A DNA stretch of 22,874 nucleotides from Clostridiales bacterium (GCA_024684665.1 JAIKWN010000108.1:1-22874), one strand, 5' to 3'. Positions 1-7,980 are shown, counted from the first letter of the stretch. A program made the numbers and translations. Notes: generated by a model from the sequence alone, not told the origin.

Positions 1-153
1 CACGGCATAGCAGGTCAGCGCCGCGTTTTTGACGGCGCTGCGCACGAGATCGGTCTCCCCCTCCTGCAGCGTTCCTTCCATCCGGGAAAACACGCGCAGG
101 AAGAAGAGAACGAAAGCGGCAATGATCAAGAGCTTTGCGAAATCCCGTTTCAT
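1..153 (-). CDS. Small membrane-anchored protein of a pilus/secretion locus, N-terminal 51 residues (cut by window edge)
   Basis: The frame is open from the ATG at 153 to the window edge, giving 51 residues. A short basic start (MKRDF) precedes one hydrophobic helix (about residues 7-20), then a soluble part with an 'AVKNAALTCYAV' stretch. It lies 36 nt downstream of the F-type platform gene on the same strand, so it is probably co-transcribed with it. I recall similar short anchored proteins beside pilus genes in Clostridia with the same alanine/cysteine/tyrosine stretch, but no function is established. This is not a classical prepilin: no G-[FM]-T-x-x-E cleavage motif is visible. Its role as a pilus or competence-pseudopilus accessory is inferred from context only. 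Confidence 0.6.
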   Translation of the reverse strand, partial: MKRDFAKLLIIAAFVLFFLRVFSRMEGTLQEGETDLVRSAVKNAALTCYAV

Positions 154-189
154 GGGCGTTTTCCTTTCCGCCTTGGCTGTCCGATCGCG

Positions 190-1233
190 TTACATCATCG
201 CGGTCAGGATCCCGGCCATGGGCAGCATGACGGACAGCAGGATGGCCCCGATGACGACGGACAGGAGCGCAATGAGCGTCGGCTCGATGATGGAGACCAG
301 ATAGGAAATGCTCTCCTCCGCCTCTTCCTGCGTCTGTTCCGCGATTTCCGCCATTACGATGTCTTCCCGCCCGGCGGCGATGCCGACCCGCACCATACGC
401 GACTGCAGTCCGTCAAACAGCTGCGCCTGCTCCAGCGCGTCCGCGAAAGAATCTCCCGCGATCAGCCTCTCGTGGATCCCGCGAACCTTTTCCGCCGCCT
501 CCCGGTCCGAAAGGACATCCGGCGTGACGGAAAGGGCTTCTTCAAGCGGAAAACCGCTACCCAGCATCATGGAAAGCACGTCCGCCACGCGAGAAGCTGA
601 CAGGCGGAAGAGCACCCGCTGCACCGGCGGGACATGCTGGATGAGAAAGGCGACAGTCTTGTCATGGCCCTTCGTTCGCAGGAGGACGGAAATGGTAAGC
701 ACAGCCAGAAGCGTAACAGCTACCAGCACGAGGACAAGCCATCCGAGCCCCGTCCCCAAGCGTATCATTGCCGTTCCAGAGGCGCCGACGCCCGTTCCCA
801 TGCTGGCGAGTACGCGCCGGAACACAGGCAGGACCCGCAGCAGCATGATGAGAACGATGACCACCAGCATAACCCCGAGGCTGAGTGGATAGGTCACGGC
901 AGCGGCAATTGTGCGCTTCACCCGGTCTTCCCGGGCGTAATAGCGCGAAAGGCCGCGCATGACCCGGGGCAGCTGGCCCGCGCGTTCGCCGATGTCCGCC
1001 ATCTCCGTCATGTACGCAGGCCAGCGGGGATCCTCCCGCAGCGCTTCCGAAAGCGAACCGGATTCGTTCACCTTCCGGGAAAGCTGTTCATACTGCTCCG
1101 CATGAGATTCGCCCGCAGCGGCTTCGGCGAGGGTTTCCATGCCGTCACCAAGCGGCAACCCTGCCTCAAGAATCACCGCGGTCTGCTCCGCGAAGACCGA
1201 AAGCTCCCGACTTCCCATTTCCTTACTTCGCAT
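190..1233 (-). CDS. Type II secretion system F family protein (PilC/GspF-like inner-membrane platform)
   Basis: The 347-residue protein has the two-copy T2SF architecture. The first cytoplasmic helical domain (about 8-110) carries 'EAGLPLGDGMETLAE' and 'IGERAGQLPRVM'; the second (about 210-310) carries 'MLGSGFPLEEAL' and 'VGIAAGREDIV'. Three hydrophobic segments lie near 113-137, 160-186 and 311-342. Members of this family are the membrane platform on which the assembly ATPase acts to extrude pilins or pseudopilins. The ATG at 1233 has a GGAGG about 8 nt upstream, which fixes the start. The protein is at the short end for PilC (often about 400) and closer to Gram-positive ComGB-like lengths. 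It follows the transglutaminase-like gene by 70 nt and precedes a small anchored protein. No assembly ATPase or pilin gene is visible in the window, so the apparatus is only partly seen. Confidence 0.88.
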   Translation of the reverse strand: MRSKEMGSRELSVFAEQTAVILEAGLPLGDGMETLAEAAAGESHAEQYEQLSRKVNESGSLSEALREDPRWPAYMTEMADIGERAGQLPRVMRGLSRYYAREDRVKRTIAAAVTYPLSLGVMLVVIVLIMLLRVLPVFRRVLASMGTGVGASGTAMIRLGTGLGWLVLVLVAVTLLAVLTISVLLRTKGHDKTVAFLIQHVPPVQRVLFRLSASRVADVLSMMLGSGFPLEEALSVTPDVLSDREAAEKVRGIHERLIAGDSFADALEQAQLFDGLQSRMVRVGIAAGREDIVMAEIAEQTQEEAEESISYLVSIIEPTLIALLSVVIGAILLSVMLPMAGILTAMM

Positions 1234-1303
1234 ATCCGTTTCCTCCGATCTGACCTCTCAGTTTCGCTTCATTCGACAGTATTCGCCGCAACAGGCGGAA
1301 GCG

Positions 1304-2125
1304 TCAATACATCCGCTCCACGGTGTAGTTTTTGACCTTTCCAATGGCAGCAATGGCCGCCGTGGGGTCGAAGAAGTATTCCTTGTCGCCGATTTTCGTG
1401 ACCGTCCACGCATGATACTGCTTGTCCGCATAGCCGATCACCAGGCGTCCTGGCAACCCCGCCACCCGCAGCATGCAGCAAGTGATGGCGGAAAGATCCT
1501 GACAAATGCCCATCTTCTTTTTATACGCTCCTTCAATGTCCGGCAGCATACCGGCACTGACCGTGGCCGCCCGGATGAAATCGTAGAGGAACGTGCTTTT
1601 CACAAACTCGCATACCGCCCGGTAGCGATCCGTTTCATCCTTCTTTCCAGCGGTCAATTCGTCGCTCTTCTTCACTGCCTCGAAAGCAATTTCGTAATTC
1701 ACGTACTGGTTCGGAACAAGATAGGCCGCGTCTTCCCGGGTAAGCTTTACATTCAAGTTTGCTTTTCCCTCTTGGGAATACTTCTTCCCAGTGACGTTTT
1801 CGAAAAGCACGACGCTGTATTTTCCGCTGCCCAACTGAAGCGGGAACACTTCGTCATTGCCCCGGTTGTTCAGATCATAGGTCATAGTTTCTTTGCCCTT
1901 GGTGATCCTCAGTTTCAACCGGTGCTTGCTTGCCTTCTTGATACGGCAGAGGATGTAACCGTCCTCCATATGGGAGGAGTCAACCACCAGTTTCCCCGCT
2001 TTTTTCGTCTTGCTGCCCGCCTCCGGCCATACCGCGCTTGCGGAATCAGCCAGAGCGGCAGGCAGAAAGAACGCCGCCGCAAGGACCAGCGCAGCCCATC
2101 GGGCCGCCCTTCGCACTGTCAACAT
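1304..2125 (-). CDS. Secreted transglutaminase-like (cysteine protease fold) protein
   Basis: I start this at the ATG at 2125 (273 residues), because a GGGAG lies about 8 nt upstream and the protein then opens with a clean signal peptide: basic MLTVRR, a hydrophobic core at about 9-25, and a likely cleavage near ALADSA. A longer frame reaches 2248 but has no signal or support. The C-terminal half is a transglutaminase-like domain with the full triad in order: Cys208 in 'MGICQDLSAI', His238 in 'QYHAW' and Asp253 in 'YFFDPT'. The N-terminal half (about 35-130) is beta-rich and resembles no family I can name. Such proteins are usually exported peptidases or amidases rather than cross-linkers. 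It lies between proC and the pilus platform gene and has its own promoter candidate. Confidence 0.85.
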   Translation of the reverse strand: MLTVRRAARWAALVLAAAFFLPAALADSASAVWPEAGSKTKKAGKLVVDSSHMEDGYILCRIKKASKHRLKLRITKGKETMTYDLNNRGNDEVFPLQLGSGKYSVVLFENVTGKKYSQEGKANLNVKLTREDAAYLVPNQYVNYEIAFEAVKKSDELTAGKKDETDRYRAVCEFVKSTFLYDFIRAATVSAGMLPDIEGAYKKKMGICQDLSAITCCMLRVAGLPGRLVIGYADKQYHAWTVTKIGDKEYFFDPTAAIAAIGKVKNYTVERMY

Positions 2126-2183
2126 GCCCCTGCTCCCATCTTCCGTAGTTTCGGATTTCCTGCTGATATATCGTCTTAATCGT

Positions 2184-2212
2184 ATCGTATCAACCGCCGT
2201 TTCGGTTGTCAA
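2184..2212 (-). promoter_or_regulatory. Sigma-A type promoter for the transglutaminase-like gene
   Basis: Reading the minus strand, a perfect TTGACA (2212-2207) is followed by a 17-nt spacer and TACGAT (2189-2184), a 5/6 match to TATAAT. The start codon at 2125 is about 60 nt downstream, leaving a leader with a normal ribosome binding site. It lies just after the proC stop codon, so the downstream genes need not depend on proC transcription. Confidence 0.6.
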
Positions 2213-2244
2213 TCCTCTGCGCCCATCTTCACAAGAGTTCCATT

Positions 2245-3048
2245 TCATTTTCCCGCCGACGACATTTCTTCCGTGCGCGCGATGACAGCGGCGACAGCAT
2301 CCATGGCGGCGGCACGCAGCCCGCCCTTCTCCAGCGCATAAATCCCGCGGATCGTGCTACCTCCGGGGGAACAGACCGCATCTTTGAGGGCACCGGGATG
2401 TTTCCCGGATTCGAGAATCATCCTGCCTGCGCCAACAAGCATCTGTCCCGCCAGGCGATAAGCGGTCTCCCGCGGGAGGCCGCCGGCGACGGTCCCATCT
2501 GCCAGGGCTTCCGCAAAAAGATACGCAAAGGCAGGACCGCAACCGGAGACCGCATTCGCGGCGTTAAACGTTATTTCGGGCACCGTCTCCACTCTGCCCG
2601 CGGAAGAGAAAAGGTCCCACGCCCAGGAAAGCTCTTCCTTCGTGGCATCCGTCTTTTCCGAAAAGAGTGTCATGCCCGCGCCGACGGAAAGCGGCGTATT
2701 CGGCATCACCGGAAGCACCCTAGCGTCCTCTGGCAGGGCCGCCTTCAGGCGCGCAAAGTCCCAGCCGGCCATTACGGAGAGCACAAACCGCCCGGCGAGC
2801 GCTTCTCCCATTTCCTTCAATACTACTCCCGCCTGTTGCGGTTTCACCGCCAGCACGATCCGCTCGCAGCGCTCTGCTACTGCTTTTGCACCTGGCAGCA
2901 GGCGCACACCTTCCGGCAAGCCCTCTGTCCCCTTTTCGGGATGCCGTCGACAGATGAAAATCTCCTCCGGCGCTACGAGGCCGCTCCGCGCCGCCGCGAG
3001 AAGTACGGCGCCACCCATATTTCCCGCCCCGATAAAACCGATATTCAA
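2245..3048 (-). CDS. proC: Pyrroline-5-carboxylate reductase
   Basis: The enzyme reduces 1-pyrroline-5-carboxylate to L-proline with NAD(P)H in the cytoplasm, the last step of proline synthesis. The 267 residues match the usual family length. Visible signatures are the N-terminal Rossmann loop 'GFIGAGNMGGA' (4-14), 'LAVKPQ' (66-71), 'MPNTP' (115-119), the substrate-loop 'AVSGCGPAF' (166-174) and the C-terminal 'CSPGGSTI' (226-233). The start is TTG at 3048, chosen because GGAGG lies 8 nt upstream and the Rossmann fold begins immediately. It is the first gene of the leftward group, with a promoter candidate just upstream. Confidence 0.96.
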   Translation of the reverse strand: MNIGFIGAGNMGGAVLLAAARSGLVAPEEIFICRRHPEKGTEGLPEGVRLLPGAKAVAERCERIVLAVKPQQAGVVLKEMGEALAGRFVLSVMAGWDFARLKAALPEDARVLPVMPNTPLSVGAGMTLFSEKTDATKEELSWAWDLFSSAGRVETVPEITFNAANAVSGCGPAFAYLFAEALADGTVAGGLPRETAYRLAGQMLVGAGRMILESGKHPGALKDAVCSPGGSTIRGIYALEKGGLRAAAMDAVAAVIARTEEMSSAGK

Positions 3049-3091
3049 TACAGTTTCCTCCGTTTCTTTGCTTTATATTACCTTTAATCCT

Positions 3092-3121
3092 ATTATTGCA
3101 TAAAGCTGTATTAAGGCGCAA
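3092..3121 (-). promoter_or_regulatory. Candidate promoter for proC
   Basis: On the minus strand TTGCGC (3121-3116) and AATAAT (3097-3092) are separated by 18 nt, 44 nt upstream of the proC TTG start. The match is moderate and the surrounding DNA is AT-rich, so a chance occurrence is possible. From here to 3305 I see no gene. Confidence 0.4.
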
Positions 3122-3305
3122 GATTTGTTTCCCTGGAATGAACACAGAAATTCAGAAAAGGATTGTGACTGTCATAGATGTTCAAATCTGCTATTTGTTA
3201 TAATCGGAGATTCTATTTTATATGAAAGGAGCCGCTGCAGGCTTGTATTTTTCGCAGCAACTCCCCAATACGCTATTTACTGCCATCGTTTCGAGAGGTA
3301 CTCTT

Positions 3306-3668
3306 TTACTTTTCAACAAAAATTACGACGTTTCCTATATGCTCAGCGACTTCCTCTCTGGAAGCGCCAAAAAATCATAACGCTGTCCGTACACAAATCG
3401 AATACATCCCGAATCGTGTCAGAAAGATAGTTTTCAAAAACACTCTTTTTATATACAGTCGCCTGAATTGTGCAATCACGGCACTTGGTGCTTACGGTCA
3501 ATTCCGTTAAGGGCAAGTATTGTACGCACTGCATAGAATACCATATAGTAAGCGCGATTCGCGGATAAGTTACCCCCCAAGCTCCAAAAGCATTTTAGCG
3601 TCTTTCAGCGCCACATCCGCTTTTTCTATACGAAGTCTGGAAAGCGCTTTCCTGTTTTCAAGCGGCAT
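3306..3668 (-). pseudogene. Decayed HEPN-domain protein (toxin half of an MNT/HEPN module)
   Basis: The reading begins at the ATG at 3668 (ribosome site GGAG 6 nt upstream) with 'LENRKALSRLRIEKADVALKDAKMLLELGG', then stops. Removing one G from the run of six at 3573-3578 restores 'NLSANRAYYMVFYAVRTILALNGIDRKH'. A further frame change near 3486 gives 'SAVIAQFRRLYIK', another gives 'VFENYLSDTIRDVFDL', another 'YDFLALPER', and a last one 'EVAEHIGNVVIFVEK' ending at TAA 3308-3306. The order, the 'RAYYMVFYAVR' and 'KH..V' landmarks and the total length (about 120 codons) fit the HEPN family of small RNases. At least five short indels make this a pseudogene, not one sequencing slip. It overlaps the MNT remnant by 11 nt, as intact pairs often do. 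Confidence 0.82.
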
Positions 3669-4001
3669 AGCGTACTCCTTCCGTACAGACATTCCAATAG
3701 AATGGTAAACCCTTTCTACTGTATTGTTGGAACAGTTTCAACGGCTTTATTGTAAAGGAAGTCATACGGTCATTTTTAAGGCTGAGTTCATTGACAATCC
3801 TTGAAATCGTGCGGCGTCAGGAGGTAATCTGTAGCCAATCCAGATCAACTGTAAGGAAGATGTCAATATCGGACTCGTCATGGAAATCCCCGCTCGCGTA
3901 GGAGCCGTAGAGAGATAGGCATCATGAATCGACACCGGGAAAGCTTCTGAACAGCTCCGACAGACTTCGCCCAGTGCCCAAATTGCGTTTCCCCCGCGCA
4001 T
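3658..4001 (-). pseudogene. Decayed MNT nucleotidyltransferase (antitoxin half of an MNT/HEPN module)
   Basis: From the ATG at 4001 (AAGGAG 8 nt upstream) the frame reads 'MRGGNAIWALGEVC...VSIHDAYL' and then shifts at a CT-dinucleotide repeat (GA repeat near 3910-3916 on the plus strand). One CT fewer restores 'AYLYGSYASGDFHDESDIDIFL', the nucleotidyltransferase motif G-S-x(10)-S-D-x-D. An in-frame TGA at 3819-3817 interrupts the next segment; afterwards the original frame continues through 'RIVNELSLKND' and 'LPFYWNVCTEGVRYAA', the usual C-terminal ending of this family, to the stop at 3660-3658. In intact pairs the MNT protein neutralises the HEPN RNase, often by AMPylation. Here both halves are broken, so the module is probably inactive. 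Confidence 0.82.
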
Positions 4002-4106
4002 ATCGACATCTCCTTTCTTAATTATTTGAAATTCTATTTTGTCATATGATATGTCTATTCTCAAGAATAAGGCTTTCTTCAAAAGCTCTTGTTTTGGGTT
4101 CCGGAA

Positions 4107-4135
4107 TTGACGGAACTCTTCTTTTGCAGTATGAT
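4107..4135 (+). promoter_or_regulatory. Sigma-A type promoter for the DRTGG/HATPase/hydrogenase-like operon
   Basis: TTGACG (4107-4112) is followed by a 17-nt spacer and TATGAT (4130-4135), two 5/6 matches at ideal spacing. The GTG start of the first gene is about 95 nt downstream. The leader contains a small dyad, AACGGG (4162-4167) with CCCGTT (4179-4184), not followed by a T run, so I do not call it a terminator. Confidence 0.6.
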
Positions 4136-4230
4136 GTTTTTGGAGAATTATACTCGGAAGAAACGGGCGGAGGCAAGACCCGTTCAAAGTAAAGATTCAA
4201 ACCAAAGAATCAAACCGGAGAGGTGATATT

Positions 4231-4605
4231 GTGACCATTGCGGATATGGTGCGGATTCTGAACGCCAGAGTGCTGTTGGGTAAGGATAAACTGGACACCC
4301 CGGTTTACACAGCCTGCTGCTCCGATCTCATGAGCGACGTGCTCGCCTTCGTGGACGAAAAGACCGTTCTCATCACCGGGCTTACCAACCCGCACGTCGT
4401 GCGCACAAGCGAGATGCTCGATCTCAAGTGCCTCGTCTTCGCCCGAGGTAAAGTGCCCACGGAAGACATTCTGGAGAGCGCGGAGGAGCAGGGTCTCGTC
4501 GTCATCACCACCAAGGCCACAGCCTTCTCGGCCTGCGGCATGCTGTACGAGGCGGGGCTTCGTGGCGTGCCCGTGCCCATGGGCTGGGATACGGAGAATA
4601 AATAA
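4231..4605 (+). CDS. DRTGG-domain protein
   Basis: This 124-residue protein resembles the DRTGG domain, a small ligand-sensing domain of unknown ligand also found in CBS-DRTGG proteins and in phosphotransacetylase. Visible features are the opening 'MTIADMVRILNARVLLG', the domain-core 'ACCSDLMSDVLAF', 'VLITGLTNPHVVRTSEMLDL', and 'VVITTKATAFSACGMLYEAGLRGVPV' near the end. The start is GTG with GGAGAGGTG just upstream. It overlaps the next gene by one base (TAATG), so the two are translationally coupled. In Clostridia such genes sit beside [FeFe]-hydrogenase homologues and HATPase proteins, as here. A role as ligand sensor for the set is inferred. Confidence 0.8.
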   Translation: MTIADMVRILNARVLLGKDKLDTPVYTACCSDLMSDVLAFVDEKTVLITGLTNPHVVRTSEMLDLKCLVFARGKVPTEDILESAEEQGLVVITTKATAFSACGMLYEAGLRGVPVPMGWDTENK

Positions 4606-5030
4606 TGGAAGAGCTGTTTCGCATGGATTATCCCGTGAAAACGGCTGACTATTCCAGCGCCGGCAAGGCCAGTGCGGATATTAAGCGGCGGCTGAAACAG
4701 CTTGGCGTTGGCGGGGACGTGCTGCGGCGGGTGGCCGTGGCCTCCTACGAGGTGGAGCTGAACCTGGTCATCCATTCCCTTGGCGGTGTTCTGACTCTGT
4801 CCGTCTTTCCAGACGCGGTGCAGCTTGTTTCCGCCGATGTGGGCCCTGGTATCGCCGACCTGTCCCTCGCCATGCGGGAGGGATATTCTACGGCCAACGA
4901 AGAGGCCCGTTCCCTGGGCTTCGGCGCAGGCATGGGCCTGCCGAACATGAAGCGCAACGCCGACGAGTTCGACATCACAAGCGAGCCGGGCGCCGGTACA
5001 ACGATCACCATGCGGTTCCGACTCGCCTGA
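4605..5030 (+). CDS. HATPase_c ATP-binding protein, anti-sigma regulatory (RsbW/SpoIIAB-like) type
   Basis: The 141 residues form a stand-alone GHKL ATPase domain. The N box is 'SYEVELNLVIHS' (48-58, Glu49/Glu51 and Asn53), the G1 box is 'DVGPGI' (78-83) and the G2 region is 'GFGAGMGLPNMKRNAD' (105-120), followed by 'SEPGAGTTITMRF'. There is no dimerisation/His phosphoacceptor domain, so it is not a histidine kinase; the size and shape fit serine kinases/anti-sigma factors. Its substrate is unknown, and neither a sigma factor nor an STAS anti-sigma antagonist is encoded nearby. The one-base overlap with the DRTGG gene and the 34-nt gap to the hydrogenase homologue indicate one operon. Confidence 0.85.
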   Translation: MEELFRMDYPVKTADYSSAGKASADIKRRLKQLGVGGDVLRRVAVASYEVELNLVIHSLGGVLTLSVFPDAVQLVSADVGPGIADLSLAMREGYSTANEEARSLGFGAGMGLPNMKRNADEFDITSEPGAGTTITMRFRLA

Positions 5031-5064
5031 TGAACGGAGCCCGATTTATGGGGAGGAATACGCC

Positions 5065-6369
5065 ATGCAGGAGGAAAAACGCTATCATTCCGTGCGGCTG
5101 GACAAAAGCCGCTGCAAGGCCTGTACGAACTGCCTGACCCATTGTCCCACCGCCGCCATCCGCGTCCGGGGCGGCTGCGCACATATCCTACATAACCTCT
5201 GCATCGACTGCGGAGAATGCATCCGCACCTGCGAATACCAAGCCAAAGTAGCCTTTACCGATTCTATCGCCAATATCAAGGCGTTCAAATACGCAATCGC
5301 CCTGCCCGCACCCTCCCTGTACGGGCAGTTCCGTGGGCTTACCCGGCCGGAATACGTGCTGGAGGCCCTGAAGCGCATAGGCTTTGACGACGTGTTTGAA
5401 GTAGCGAGGGGCGCGGACATCGTGACGAGGGCTATCCGAGAGCGCCTGCGCGAGCCAGGACTTCCGAAACCCATGATTTCCTCCGCTTGTCCCACGGTGG
5501 TGCGCCTCATCCAGGTGCGCTTTCCGGAACTCATCGACCATATCGTGGACATCCGCCAACCCATGGAGGTGGCGGCCAGTGTCGCAAGAGCGGAATTCTG
5601 TCGCAAGACGGGCTGCAGCCCGCAGGACGTGGGATGCTTTTTCATCACGCCCTGCCCCGCGAAGATGACGGCCATCCGCTCGCCCATCGGGCAGGAGAAG
5701 TCGGAACTGGACGGCGCCATCTCCATGATGGAGATCTACGGCCTGCTACTGCCGCATATCAATGAAATGCTCTCTGATCCGGATTATATCCCGGCTACCA
5801 GCTTTGGCGTCGGATGGGCTATCTCAAACGGGGAGGCCTCCGCAGTCTGCCCGGACAGCAGCCTCTCGGTGGATGGCATCCAGAACGTGATCCGCGTACT
5901 GGAAGAGGTGGAAAACGACAAACTCTCCGACCTCACCTTCTTGGAAGGGAACGCCTGCGTGGGCGGATGCGTGGGAGGGCCGCTGACCTTTGAAAACAAC
6001 TACGTCGCTAAAAATGCGATCCGCCGGATCGCCAGAAGCATGCCGCAGCTCCATCCGGACGCGGCGATCCCTGGTTCCCTGTTGAACAAATATCCGACAA
6101 AAAATGATGTGAAATTCGCCCCCAACCCGGCAGATCAGCTGGATTCCAATATGATCGAGGCCATGCGCAAGATGAAGCGGATGAATGAGATCATGGAGCA
6201 TCTGCCCGGCTACGACTGCGGCTCCTGCGGCGCACCTACCTGCCAGACCTTTGCGGAGGACATCGTGCGGGGTTATTGCACCGAAATGGACTGCATCCAC
6301 TTGCTCCGCGACCGCCTGAAAGTCATGGCGCAGCAGATGGTGGAGCTGGCGCAGACGCATAAAGAATGA
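5065..6369 (+). CDS. [FeFe]-hydrogenase large-subunit homologue, probable sensory type, with extra Fe-S domains
   Basis: The 434 residues hold an N-terminal 2x[4Fe-4S] ferredoxin domain (Cys17/20/23/27 and Cys46/49/52/56), a hydrogenase H-domain (about 75-340) and a C-terminal 4Fe-4S domain with C385-x2-C388-x4-C393-x16-C410. The H-cluster ligands appear kept: Cys142 in 'SSACP', Cys197 in 'TPCPAK', Cys298 and Cys302 in 'NACVGGC'. The catalytic TSCCP motif reads SSACP, so the proton-relay cysteine is Ala141, and the usual Glu after MPCxxK is absent. Loss of that cysteine is known from slow, putatively sensory [FeFe]-hydrogenases. With the HATPase and DRTGG partners this points to sensing H2 or redox state rather than bulk hydrogen production. 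The start at 5065 is supported by GGGGAGG 8 nt upstream. Confidence 0.88.
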   Translation: MQEEKRYHSVRLDKSRCKACTNCLTHCPTAAIRVRGGCAHILHNLCIDCGECIRTCEYQAKVAFTDSIANIKAFKYAIALPAPSLYGQFRGLTRPEYVLEALKRIGFDDVFEVARGADIVTRAIRERLREPGLPKPMISSACPTVVRLIQVRFPELIDHIVDIRQPMEVAASVARAEFCRKTGCSPQDVGCFFITPCPAKMTAIRSPIGQEKSELDGAISMMEIYGLLLPHINEMLSDPDYIPATSFGVGWAISNGEASAVCPDSSLSVDGIQNVIRVLEEVENDKLSDLTFLEGNACVGGCVGGPLTFENNYVAKNAIRRIARSMPQLHPDAAIPGSLLNKYPTKNDVKFAPNPADQLDSNMIEAMRKMKRMNEIMEHLPGYDCGSCGAPTCQTFAEDIVRGYCTEMDCIHLLRDRLKVMAQQMVELAQTHKE

Positions 6370-6759
6370 ATCCGGCAATCCAGGAAACTACAAGTAACTC
6401 CATCCAGTACCAGATGATTCACCATAGATGAAGCCGTATATGGCGCTGATTTTTGGACCACGAATGTGAACATCGACGTGGAATTCGCTGAAAACCGAAG
6501 TTAACGCACTGTGAATTTAACTGCACTAGCCCTTCCCTGTCCGTTTCCACTCCTGTCATCCCGGAAGTGATGGATGCGAACCTCAGCCTGAGTCTCTTTC
6601 TTTGATGGAAAGTGCGGACTCTTCTCCGGCTGCGTGAGAGTGATCGTTTCTTCCCCAAAAGGAAGTCAAACGATGAACTATTGCAAAAAGCACAACAATT
6701 GCTATTTTGAGAAACTTGAAACGGCCGTAGCCGGTCAATAAAGACAAGGAGGGGTCGCC
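6370..6759 (+). other. Non-coding stretch with no recognised gene
   Basis: These 390 nt separate the hydrogenase-like operon from the BTAD regulator. I read all six frames and found only short, stop-interrupted pieces with no family resemblance. No clear terminator follows the stop at 6369. The right end holds the promoter candidate at 6681-6708 and the AGGAGGGG ribosome site of the next gene. A degraded gene cannot be excluded. Confidence 0.5.
6681..6708 (+). promoter_or_regulatory. Candidate promoter for the BTAD regulator
   Basis: TTGCAA (6681-6686) and TATTTT (6703-6708) are separated by 16 nt and lie about 50 nt before the TTG start at 6760. The hexamers are moderate matches, so this is a tentative call. 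Confidence 0.4.
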
Positions 6760-7980
6760 TTGGCGCAGAAGATACGCATCCAGATGATGAGCAGTTTTGC
6801 CGTTTATCTGGACGAGATTCGGATGGAAACTCAAATCGGAAAGAGTAGGAAGGGCGTCAGCCTGCTGGAAATGCTCATCCTGGCGCGAGGAGATCCCGTA
6901 GATAATCGGAAACTGTATGAAAGCCTCTGGGGAGACGAGCAGACGGGCAATCCGGAAGCCGCCTTAAAAACGCTGATCAGCAGGTTGCGCGCCTCCATGA
7001 ACCAGCTTCAGGATGGCTTTGGCGGCTGCATCGTCGCGAACCGGGGCTCTTACCGCTGGGAAAGCCTTCCCGGTGTCACGGTCGATGTTCTTGAAATCAT
7101 GGAGATTTTCGACCGACTGAACGCAAAGCCTGACGAAGAGGAACGAACTCGGTTGACCCAGCAGCTGTTATCCCTGTATACCGGAGACCTCCTGCAGTAC
7201 AACGCCTCTGAAGAGTGGCTGGCCGTGCAGGAAACCGACCTTCATAACCGCTATATGGAGGCTATTTACGCCCATCTTTCGCGTCTGCGCGAAGCGGGAG
7301 AGGACGAGGAAATCTGCCGCGTCTGCCGGATTGCACTCGAAGTGGACCGGTTTGACGAGCGGTTGCATATGGATCTGATGGATGCCCTCGTACGCACTAA
7401 CCGAGCAAGCGATGCCATGGCTCAGTATGAGCACGCGATGCGCCTGTCCACCCGCTATCTAGGAATCCAGCCCTCTGAGGCGTTGCGGGATTACTACTCC
7501 CGCATCGCGAAAACCAGCCGGCTTCTAGAAGGGGACATGAAGCAAATCCGGGAGGAACTGGAGAAGGCAAACAGATCCGGTGGTGCCACGGTATGCGAAT
7601 ATGGCGCTTTTCGCGAAATCTATGGCATGCTGATGCGCAACCTGAAGCGTCTCAGCGTTTCCGTTTTTCTAGGCGTCATCACTATCTCGGACGTTGGAGA
7701 AGGGCGCACGGACAGCATTCGCCAAGATAATCGAATGAACACGCTGATCGAAATCATGCGTACAAGTCTCAGAAGCGGCGATACAATCACCCGTTATTCC
7801 CCGAATGTTGCGGCATTATTGCTGCCGACAGTGAATTACGAAACGGGCAGGATGGTCGTTGAACGGATCCGTAGCCGCTTCTTTTCACGCTATCCGAGAT
7901 CGGACATCCGTTTTGAATACCGGATTTCTCCTTTGAGTGCAGATGCAGGACAGGGAGAAAGTCCGCCGAAAGAGATGTAA
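6760..7980 (+). CDS. BTAD-domain (SARP-like) transcriptional regulator with degenerate GGDEF-like tail
   Basis: The 406 residues divide into an OmpR-type winged helix (about 5-102, with 'LLEMLILARGDPVDNRKLYESLWG' as core), a bacterial transcriptional activator domain made of helical TPR-like repeats (about 108-255), and a C-terminal alpha/beta domain (about 278-395). The tail reads 'LSVSVFLGVITIS', 'LRSGDTITRYSPNVAALLLPT', which matches the layout of a GGDEF domain around 'GD.v.R.g.deF.vlLp', but the GG[DE]EF signature is replaced by 'SPNVA'. It should therefore not make c-di-GMP and may bind a ligand or partner. The start is TTG, chosen because AGGAGGGG lies about 7 nt upstream. It leads a same-strand set with a real diguanylate cyclase, an Hpt protein and an SH3b protein. 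Confidence 0.85.
   Translation: MAQKIRIQMMSSFAVYLDEIRMETQIGKSRKGVSLLEMLILARGDPVDNRKLYESLWGDEQTGNPEAALKTLISRLRASMNQLQDGFGGCIVANRGSYRWESLPGVTVDVLEIMEIFDRLNAKPDEEERTRLTQQLLSLYTGDLLQYNASEEWLAVQETDLHNRYMEAIYAHLSRLREAGEDEEICRVCRIALEVDRFDERLHMDLMDALVRTNRASDAMAQYEHAMRLSTRYLGIQPSEALRDYYSRIAKTSRLLEGDMKQIREELEKANRSGGATVCEYGAFREIYGMLMRNLKRLSVSVFLGVITISDVGEGRTDSIRQDNRMNTLIEIMRTSLRSGDTITRYSPNVAALLLPTVNYETGRMVVERIRSRFFSRYPRSDIRFEYRISPLSADAGQGESPPKEM

Noticed and set aside
634..1335. Plus-strand open frames over the pilus platform gene
   Set aside because: Antisense shadows with His/Arg/Pro-rich composition and no ribosome site.
3762..4187. 141-codon minus-strand open frame as an intact gene
   Set aside because: Its middle is the MNT remnant in a wrong frame after a CT slip; the N-terminal part upstream of 4001 is non-coding leader.
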